This document shows positions 1 to 5,249 of a DNA stretch of 8,263 bases, one piece after another. Position 1 is the stretch's first letter. Each line of letters opens with the position of its first letter. The stretch is from Deltaproteobacteria bacterium (GTDB lineage: Bacteria; Desulfobacterota; Desulfarculia; Adiutricales; Adiutricaceae), in the NCBI GenBank assembly GCA_031267005.1, contig JAIRZX010000524.1, forward strand, positions 1 through 8,263, written 5' to 3'. Below the pieces are notes generated by a model that searched no databases, was not told where the DNA came from, and saw only the letters and a list, made by a program, of their open reading frames with translations. Position numbers and translations under genes: made by a program.

Positions 1-1371
1 CTGGACGCGGCGGACAAGGTGATCGACGACTGCCTGGAAGAGGCTTTTTACAGGGCGAGGGTCTTCCAGGGGGGCGGGCACGAGATGGAAGGCTATAACT
101 TGAAGGAGATGCTGAAGGATGCGCTTGTTTCGTCCTTCAAGCGCCTCTACGATTTGTTCCCGCCGAGCGATCACTCAGACTGGTGGAAGGTCTACGAAGC
201 AGTCAGGCACGGGAACGCCAAGCCCCTTGTTTGCGTGGGACACAACGGCGAAACGCAGGCCAACAACGCGGTCAAGATAATGATGGAATACCTGACGGCG
301 ACGATGAGCGGAAGGGACATAAGGCGCCACTTCCAGGACCCGCCTTACGGCTGGACTGAAGACTGCATTGACGGCGTTATCCTGGTGCTTATGGCGGACG
401 ATCTCGTTACCGCCACCCTTGACGGCGGACGCGAGCTGCCGCCCGCCGCCCTGGATCACAGGAACATGGGGGCCGCCAAATTCAGGCGGGAGTCCCTTCC
501 AGTTACGGCCCAAGACAGGTTGGGCATCGCCGAGGCTTACAAGCGGGTCGGGTTGACCGCAAAGGACAAAAACGAAGCGTCGTTAGCCCCCCTGTTCATC
601 GAGAGGGCACTGGAGCTCGCCCGCAAGGCAGGCGGCGAGGCTCCAAAACCTGCGGCCCCGTCCACCCTCTTAATCGAGGAGATCCGGACCAAGGGCGGAA
701 ACGAGCAGTTAAAGGCCATCGCCGCGCACGAGTCCGAGCTGGTCGAGCGCATCGGCGAGTGGAGGGATACCGGCGAACGGATAGACAACCGCTGGTCGGC
801 CTGGATCCAGCTAAAGGAACTCGCTGACGCAGCGGACGGGCTGGAAGCCGCCTCCGAAGCCGTCGCCCAGACGAGGGCGGTGGAAAGGAACCGCCAGCTC
901 TTGCAGCACCAGGATCCGGTCCCGGGTCATACAACGGCCATTTTCCTCGCCCTGAAGGAGGAGCTTTCCGAGCTTGACGGGCGGTACGCCTCCGAGTTCG
1001 AGCAGGGGCTCAAAGCCCTCCGGGAGGACTCCGACTGGAGGAAGCTTGACTCCGGACGGCAGGAGGGGATCTTGGCAACATACCTCCTCCGCGGCTCAGA
1101 TCGTCCGGTGGTGAAGCTCGAGACCGTAGAGGAACTCCTGGAGACGTTGAGGGCCTATCCGCTTGCCCATTTCAGGGCCACGGTCGACGCCGTTTCCGAG
1201 CGCTTCGCCAGGGCTAAGAAGGAAGCGATGGCCTTGGGCGCCCCCGGAACCAAGCGCGTCAGCTTGCCGTCGCGCACTTTAACGACCACCGCCGAGATCG
1301 GCGCCTGGCTCGACGATGCGAGAGCCACACTGGAAAGCGCCCTCTTGGACGGGCCGGTCAAGGTGGGATAG
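1..1371 (+). CDS. brxC: BREX system P-loop protein BrxC (PglY-like), C-terminal part
   Basis: This is the C-terminal 456 residues of BrxC, a large P-loop ATPase (about 1,200 residues in the family) that is a core component of BREX phage defence. The frame is open from base 1, so the start and the Walker A domain lie upstream of the window. The first in-frame GTG, at 19, is internal and not a start. Family-like segments are ARVFQGGG (about residues 19-26 of the visible part), GRDIRRHFQDPPYGW followed by DCIDGVILVLMA (about 104-132), a helical stretch with AQDRL and LELARKAGGEAP (about 170-215), GGNEQLKAI (about 232-240) and a closing AWLDDARATLESALLDGP. The closing segment resembles the normal BrxC C-terminus, so the TAG at 1369-1371 appears to be the true end. 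No signal peptide or membrane segment is visible in this part; the protein is expected in the cytoplasm. pglZ follows on the same strand after 176 bp. Family assignment rests on recalled family sequence, not on a search. Confidence 0.93.
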   Translation: MDAADKVIDDCLEEAFYRARVFQGGGHEMEGYNLKEMLKDALVSSFKRLYDLFPPSDHSDWWKVYEAVRHGNAKPLVCVGHNGETQANNAVKIMMEYLTATMSGRDIRRHFQDPPYGWTEDCIDGVILVLMADDLVTATLDGGRELPPAALDHRNMGAAKFRRESLPVTAQDRLGIAEAYKRVGLTAKDKNEASLAPLFIERALELARKAGGEAPKPAAPSTLLIEEIRTKGGNEQLKAIAAHESELVERIGEWRDTGERIDNRWSAWIQLKELADAADGLEAASEAVAQTRAVERNRQLLQHQDPVPGHTTAIFLALKEELSELDGRYASEFEQGLKALREDSDWRKLDSGRQEGILATYLLRGSDRPVVKLETVEELLETLRAYPLAHFRATVDAVSERFARAKKEAMALGAPGTKRVSLPSRTLTTTAEIGAWLDDARATLESALLDGPVKVG

Positions 1372-1547
1372 ACTTTCAGACCGAAAGCCGCCCGGTCTCC
1401 CCGTAGTCGGCGTAGGCTGGAGGACGCTTCGGCGGCACCGATCTGGTTTGTCGGCTTCTGCCTGGGAGTGCTTGCCCGGCGCCGTCTGGTCGAAAGGGAG
1501 CCGGGCCGAAAAGGCGAGGGGGAAGAAAGCCAGAGAGGTGAAGGCCA
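1372..1547 (+). other. brxC-pglZ spacer with two stem-loops
   Basis: This 176-bp gap between two BREX genes has no convincing small gene. Just after the brxC stop, AGACCG (1378-1383) pairs with CGGTCT (1393-1398) across a 9-nt loop; no T-run follows, so it is not a standard intrinsic terminator. Closer to pglZ, GCCCGGC (1474-1480) pairs perfectly with GCCGGGC (1500-1506) across 19 nt, and that stem ends 41 nt before the pglZ start. I see no clear sigma-70 promoter. The gap is long for genes whose products act together; a processing site or attenuating hairpin is possible but inferred. Confidence 0.5.
1533..1542 (+). promoter_or_regulatory. ribosome binding site of pglZ
   Basis: The purine-rich GAGAGGTGA lies about 5-7 nt before the GTG at 1548-1550. 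It supports GTG as the initiator. The next in-frame ATG comes only at codon 159, which would remove the conserved N-terminal segment. Confidence 0.65.
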
Positions 1548-3920
1548 GTGGCCACAGTCAAAGAGAAAATCGTCGAGTCCGTCCGGTCCTCCGCCAGTTA
1601 CAACTCGGCGGCGGAGTCCAAGCCAGCCTGCATACTCTGGACGGACAAGGAGGAGCTGTGGCTTCCCAGCATCCATTCGCTCCGCGAGGCCCTTCCCGAG
1701 TTATTGACCTTAGGAGGCATCGACAGGGATTCGCGTACGGGTCCGGGGATCTGGATACGCTGCGCCATAGCCGGAAGGCTCGAGGAGTTCGTTTGCCCGG
1801 CGGGCAACGTGCCTGTGGTATACGTTCCCGGATTCTGCCGTCAGGATCTCCGGCCGTCGGATGACTGTCCTGACGCCTTGAAGCCCTTGGTCGAGCTCCA
1901 GTACCGCTCCGTCTTCTGGTCGAGGTCTAACTCCAAGGACTGGACCGTCTACTCCTATTTTTCCGAAGCTGAGGGGCTTGGCTTGAACCTCCCCGATACG
2001 CCCGAGAACCGGGCCCGCGTCATGGAGAGGCTCCATATGTCGCTCCCGGAGCTTCTTGAGATGGAAGAGTCGGAGGTGGCGAAAAAGGCCGAAAACCTGT
2101 TGAACTACATAAAAACGATAGTTTTGGAGGATCCTGTCAAGGCCGTCCTGAGTTGGCTGGGCAACAAGGAGGATTTCATCAGGGAGGCCAACGGCGACCA
2201 GTGGCGGGCTTTCGCGGAGCATTGCAGGGACAATCTCGAATTCGACCCCGAGTTACATGCGCCTGAAGCAGTTTCCGAAAAGCTCGCCAGGCACGAGGGC
2301 GAGTGGGGCAAGGTCTGGAGGCGTTTTTGCGAGGCGCCTGGCAACGAGATTTACCTCGGCGTACACGGCTTGCTCGAAAAGCTCCCGTCGCCGAAAACCG
2401 CAAAGAAATCCCCCATTCCGGACGGCTTCCCCAAGTGGAACGCCGAGCGCGAGAAAGACCTTCGCGCCGCTTTGACAAAGCTTCGCGTAAGCCAGCCTGA
2501 TTTTGCGCGCGACGCGATTATCAAGCTGGAACTGGCGCACTCTCCCCGGCGCGAGTTTCCCTGGGCGGGGGTCGGCAAGGCTCCGCTCGCCAAGGCGCTG
2601 GAACATCTCGCCGCCGCGGCTTCGGCTAGCCGCGACTGCCCTGTTAACGGAGGCGGCGTTAAGGATCTTGAAGACGGGTACGTCGGGGGAGGTTGGAAGG
2701 TGGACGACGGCGTAGCCAGAGCCTTCGCCGAACTCAGTACTTCAAGCGACAGAGACGCGTTGTCGTGGGCGGTGCGCTCGTTCTACATCGATTGGCTCCG
2801 CGGTTCCGCCCGCCGCCTGCAGGAACTCGCGGAGACCGCCGCTTATCCCGGAGACAGGCCTTACGTGGACGCCGTCCAGGACTACGAGCCGGGCGACTGC
2901 ATTCTTTTCGTAGACGGGCTCCGTTTCGACGTCGCCAAAAGCCTTTCCGCAGTCCTAAGGGACGGCGGCTTCTTGGTGACGGAAGAGCCTGTATGGGGAG
3001 CTCTACCCAGCGTAACGGCCACGGGAAAGTATGCGGTTTCGCCTGTAAGAGGGCTGATAACTGGAAAAGACAGCGCTGATTTCCAGCCTGTAATCCGTGA
3101 AAGCGGCAGGGAGCTTGACTCGAAAAGCCATGCTTCCCTTTTGCAGAGGGAGGGCTGGACCGTCATTAAGGAATTAATTGATTTCGACGGGCTGGGTAAA
3201 GGATGGCACGAGTACGGAAATATCGACCATGACGGGCATCATTATTTTGCCCCCGAGTTCGCTTCAAAGCTGAAGGAACATACGCAAGCGATCGGCGTTC
3301 GCGTCGAGGAGCTTTTTGAGCGCGGCTGGATAAGGGTATTCGTCGTAACCGACCACGGGTGGCTCTCCATGCCGAAATCCCTTGAAAAGGCTGCCCCGCC
3401 GCCCGGAGTGACAGTTAAACTCAGCGGCAGGTGCGCGTCAGTGACGCCGGGAGCGCAAATCGAGCACCGCAAGCTGGCCTGGCACTGGAACCCCGATCAG
3501 TTTTACGTGTACCCGGACGGGGTGTGCAGCTTTACTGCCAACCAGGAGTACGCCCACGGCGGACTAAGCCTCCAGGAGTGCCTGACCCTCCGTCTCGTGG
3601 CGACAAAACCTGCGGGTTCCGCGACGGGCGAAGCGATAGTAATTACCAGCCATGAATGGAGCCGCTCCAACTGTTTGGTCAGGGTCACGGGAGACGCCAG
3701 CGGCCTGTCGCTGGATATCCGCGAATCACGGGATGACCCTGGAAGCTCTTTAGTCCTTAAGGATGAAAATACCGTGTTCAGAGCCCCTGAGGGCGACAGG
3801 AAACTGTGGATGGCGAAGGCGCCCTGCGAAACGTGGGACAAGGGCAAGGAAGCTTTCCTGGTCGTGGTCGACGGGAATGGAATAATCGTAACTTCCGCGC
3901 AAACGGTTATTGAGGGATGA
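1548..3920 (+). CDS. pglZ: BREX system phosphatase-fold protein PglZ
   Basis: A complete 790-residue PglZ, a BREX core protein of the alkaline phosphatase superfamily. Its biochemical role in BREX is still debated; nuclease and phosphodiesterase-like activity has been reported for some homologues. The N-terminal part has the family-like segment ACILWTDKEELWLPSI (residues 27-42), then RTGPGIWIRCAIAG (63-76) and VPGFCRQDLRP (93-103). The PglZ domain follows: ILFVDGLRFD (452-461, candidate metal ligand D456), ALPSVTATGKY (485-495, where a Ser/Thr nucleophile would be expected), FVVTDHGWL (598-606, D602 and H603 as metal ligands) and YAHGGLSLQE (668-677, H670). All key motifs look intact. The length fits the roughly 800-residue BREX-1/BREX-4-like PglZ proteins; the N-terminus recalls the form called PglZ type B, from memory only. 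The start is GTG with a good ribosome site. The gene ends in TGA, with a possible terminator about 40 nt later. Confidence 0.95.
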   Translation: MATVKEKIVESVRSSASYNSAAESKPACILWTDKEELWLPSIHSLREALPELLTLGGIDRDSRTGPGIWIRCAIAGRLEEFVCPAGNVPVVYVPGFCRQDLRPSDDCPDALKPLVELQYRSVFWSRSNSKDWTVYSYFSEAEGLGLNLPDTPENRARVMERLHMSLPELLEMEESEVAKKAENLLNYIKTIVLEDPVKAVLSWLGNKEDFIREANGDQWRAFAEHCRDNLEFDPELHAPEAVSEKLARHEGEWGKVWRRFCEAPGNEIYLGVHGLLEKLPSPKTAKKSPIPDGFPKWNAEREKDLRAALTKLRVSQPDFARDAIIKLELAHSPRREFPWAGVGKAPLAKALEHLAAAASASRDCPVNGGGVKDLEDGYVGGGWKVDDGVARAFAELSTSSDRDALSWAVRSFYIDWLRGSARRLQELAETAAYPGDRPYVDAVQDYEPGDCILFVDGLRFDVAKSLSAVLRDGGFLVTEEPVWGALPSVTATGKYAVSPVRGLITGKDSADFQPVIRESGRELDSKSHASLLQREGWTVIKELIDFDGLGKGWHEYGNIDHDGHHYFAPEFASKLKEHTQAIGVRVEELFERGWIRVFVVTDHGWLSMPKSLEKAAPPPGVTVKLSGRCASVTPGAQIEHRKLAWHWNPDQFYVYPDGVCSFTANQEYAHGGLSLQECLTLRLVATKPAGSATGEAIVITSHEWSRSNCLVRVTGDASGLSLDIRESRDDPGSSLVLKDENTVFRAPEGDRKLWMAKAPCETWDKGKEAFLVVVDGNGIIVTSAQTVIEG

Positions 3921-3957
3921 GAACGGGCCAGGGCAGTTCCGGTTATTTGCGGCAGTC

Positions 3958-3991
3958 CCGCCGGGACGGGCTGGTTGGCGGAGGTTTTTTT
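3958..3991 (+). terminator. possible intrinsic terminator after pglZ
   Basis: CCGCC (3958-3962) pairs with GGCGG (3977-3981) across a 14-nt loop, then AGG, then seven T (3985-3991). A competing small hairpin, GTCCC/GGGAC (3955-3959/3963-3967), overlaps it. A GC stem followed by T7 about 40 nt after the pglZ stop fits an intrinsic terminator. The stem is only 5 bp and three bases separate it from the T-run, so strength is doubtful. The same bases can also be read as a ribosome site for a short ORF at 3992. Confidence 0.4.
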
Positions 3992-4057
3992 ATGAATTCG
4001 CGAAATGGCATACGCCGTTTTTGGGGCTCGCTGGCGGCGGTCGGAAAGGCCGCGTAG
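3992..4057 (+). CDS. possible 21-codon ORF with a strong ribosome site
   Basis: GGAGG (3980-3984) lies 7 nt before an ATG at 3992, a near-ideal initiation context. The frame runs 21 codons to TAG at 4055-4057. The peptide starts MNSRNGIRRFWGSL and ends AAVGKAA: basic at the front, mildly hydrophobic after. I recognise no family. It could be a leader peptide, the surviving start of a decayed gene, or chance, because the spacer between GGAGG and ATG is the T7 of a possible terminator. No continuation in another frame resembles a known protein. Confidence 0.25.
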   Translation: MNSRNGIRRFWGSLAAVGKAA

Positions 4058-4064
4058 CCGCAGC

Positions 4065-4092
4065 CTGAAAGAACGGTACTTTCGATTAAAAT
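4065..4092 (+). promoter_or_regulatory. weak sigma-70-like promoter candidate with an inverted repeat at the -10
   Basis: CTGAAA (4065-4070, 4/6 to TTGACA) and TAAAAT (4087-4092, 5/6 to TATAAT) are 16 bp apart in one of the more AT-rich patches of the spacer. The -10 overlaps the inverted repeat CGATT-AA-AATCG (4083-4094). Such an overlap can mark an operator, but a 5-bp arm is short. If real, it would transcribe toward brxL with a leader of over 1 kb. Confidence 0.2.
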
Positions 4093-4290
4093 CGCTCGGG
4101 GGAACGGAGCCAAATCAACCCCATTACCTGATCCGTTTCGAAGCGGGGGGAAGCCCCAAATGCCCAGGGGAGCCCTGCGGCCGTGCTATTCACCAAGATA
4201 CAGGTTTTGAATGGTTTGGCTGATGTCCAGAAGACAGGCGGAGGCCGAGGAGAGGCCCCGCAGTCTCCTGCGCCTGAGCTGATTGGCGAA

Positions 4291-4384
4291 GGGCCTCCCA
4301 AAAGGCGCGTATTCGTGCGCTTTTACGGACGGACCGCCGAAAGTGCGGATCGGGGGGCGGACTCCGGACGGACCTCCGAAAGTG
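4291..4384 (+). repeat. degenerate direct repeats, 39-40 bp spacing
   Basis: CGGACGGACCGCCGAAAGTG (4326-4345) recurs as CGGACGGACCTCCGAAAGTG (4365-4384), a 19/20 match at exactly 39 bp. A looser relative, GGGCCTCCCAAAAGGCGCG, starts at 4291, 40 bp before the matching part of the first copy. Weaker variants may continue near 4444, 4480 and 4535. The 39-bp period equals 13 codons and gives a GPPKVR-type repeat in one frame, but no ribosome site or complete gene supports translation. Confidence 0.55.
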
Positions 4385-4673
4385 AGGGTGGCGGGCTGCG
4401 GAAGGAACGCCTCAAGGGTTCGTTTGGAGGGGGCCGTTGGAGGCGAGCCGCCAGAGACGGGCTGCGCGTTTGCCGATGGCCTGGCGGAGGGACGGCTAAG
4501 GATGCGCCATCCGAGCCCGTCGAGGCTAACGCGGGGGGGAACGGCTGAGGGTATTATGCTAAAATCCGGCCACACGGCTTCGCGGAGGCGTTGGAAGAAC
4601 CCAGGGCGGGCTTTCCCCTCTTATCGGCCGCGATGGCTGATGCCGTGTTGGTACGCTTGGGCCTGAGCCCGTT

Positions 4674-4733
4674 CTGGAGCCGGGGGCCTGGCCCCGGCCT
4701 GGAGGCGGGTGCCGGAGCCGGTCCTGGAGTCGG
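4674..4733 (+). repeat. short CTGGAGNCGG repeats with a GC hairpin
   Basis: CTGGAGCCGG (4674), CTGGAGGCGG (4699), CCGGAGCCGG (4712) and CTGGAGTCGG (4724) form a small imperfect repeat cluster. Between the first two, GCCGGGG (4679-4685) pairs perfectly with CCCCGGC (4692-4698) around a 6-nt loop. No T-run follows. In DNA this GC-rich such elements arise easily, so function is unknown. Confidence 0.4.
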
Positions 4734-4980
4734 GCAACGTTGCTTTGCCGTCTTGGTTCGTTCAGCCCAGTATGCCGCGGGGCGCCATCAGGGCATGGCG
4801 CAGCGGGTGTTGCTGCCGTTCCCGTGTTAAGCGCCCTCCCAGGGGCCAGGCGATGATCTGGCTTGACGAGGCGTTTTCCGGCCCTTTTCCTTCGCGAACG
4901 GGCTCGGGGAGGCCGGGATCTGACTGGGATTCGAGTCAAGACAAGGTTCTTGGCCCCTTCGCGGAACGCCCGCCCGGTCT

Positions 4981-5094
4981 CCCGAGAGCCTTTCGGCCTC
5001 CCCCTCGGGCCCGGCAAGCCTTCCGGAGGCTTTGCCTGCCGCGGCCCGGCTGGCGTAAGGCTTTCGCGGCCGCGGCTGAAAGCCGCTTGGCAGG
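4981..5094 (+). ncRNA. candidate structured RNA region upstream of brxL
   Basis: Three stem-loops lie close together on the brxL strand. First, CCCGAG (4981-4986) pairs with CTCGGG (5004-5009); an alternative inner pairing GAG-A-GCC/GGCCTC exists at 4984-5000. Second, GGCAAGCCT (5013-5021) pairs with AGGCTTTGCC (5027-5036), 9 bp with one bulged T and a 5-nt loop. Third, CCTGCC (5035-5040) pairs with GGCAGG (5089-5094), enclosing GGCTTTC/GAAAGCC (5059-5065/5078-5084). The second and third share 5035-5036, so they partly compete. The cluster ends 155 nt before brxL. It does not match a riboswitch I know. GC-rich DNA yields hairpins by chance, so this is a candidate only. Confidence 0.35.
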
Positions 5095-5097
5095 TTC

Positions 5098-5151
5098 GTC
5101 CGGCCTGGCCTGCTCCGGGGGGCGTCCGGTCTGGCTTGCGCCGGGGGGGGC
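5098..5151 (+). repeat. direct repeat of 26/28 bp with G-tract length difference
   Basis: Two adjacent units, 5098-5123 and 5124-5151, both begin GTCCGG and match at 23 of 26 aligned positions. They differ by two bases in the G-tract near their ends (G6 in the first, G8 at 5143-5150 in the second) and by three substitutions. This looks like a tandem duplication followed by G-tract slippage. It lies about 100-150 bp before the brxL start. Confidence 0.65.
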
Positions 5152-5235
5152 GTCGGTCCTGACCGGCGCCTGGGAGTTCGGAAGGGGCGGCCGGGTCAGG
5201 GGAAGACCAGGCCGAGTGGATACGCCATAACTTTC

Positions 5236-5240
5236 GGAGG
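5236..5240 (+). promoter_or_regulatory. ribosome binding site of brxL
   Basis: GGAGG sits 9 nt before the ATG at 5250-5252. It decides the start against the in-frame ATG three codons later (5259). Confidence 0.8.
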
Positions 5241-5249
5241 CGACTCGCG

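Larger units (their letters stand above)
3921..5249 (+). other. 1,329-bp spacer between pglZ and brxL with no convincing protein gene
   Basis: All frames here give low-complexity Arg/Gly/Pro/Ala-rich translations, with overlapping open frames on both strands as expected of GC-rich noncoding DNA. From left to right the stretch holds a possible terminator and 21-codon ORF, a weak promoter-like site (4065-4092), a degenerate repeat field (about 4290-4560), short CTGGAG-type repeats with a 7-bp GC hairpin (4674-4733), clustered stem-loops (4981-5094), a near-perfect direct repeat with G-tracts (5098-5151) and the brxL ribosome site. It may be a brxL leader, the remains of a lost gene, or a repeat-rich insertion. 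The sequence alone does not decide. Confidence 0.7.

Noticed and set aside
4291..4560. CRISPR array
   Set aside because: Repeats are degenerate, too few, and the intervals between them are not unique spacers of even length next to a leader or cas genes.
4183..4666. Two overlapping plus-strand open frames of about 120 codons in the spacer
   Set aside because: Low-complexity repeat-derived translations, no ribosome sites, and no resemblance to known proteins.
4863..4891. TTGACG as a -35 box upstream of brxL
   Set aside because: No -10-like hexamer lies at 16-18 bp; the sequence there is T/C-rich.
4919..4940. tRNA T-arm-like TGACT/AGTCA stem on the minus strand
   Set aside because: The loop is 8 nt and not the canonical 7, and no acceptor, D or anticodon arms can be placed around it.
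1388..4983. 14-bp match CCGCCCGGTCTCCC at 1388 and 4970, as possible paired sites
   Set aside because: In GC-rich DNA of this length one such match is not unexpected, and the flanks share nothing.
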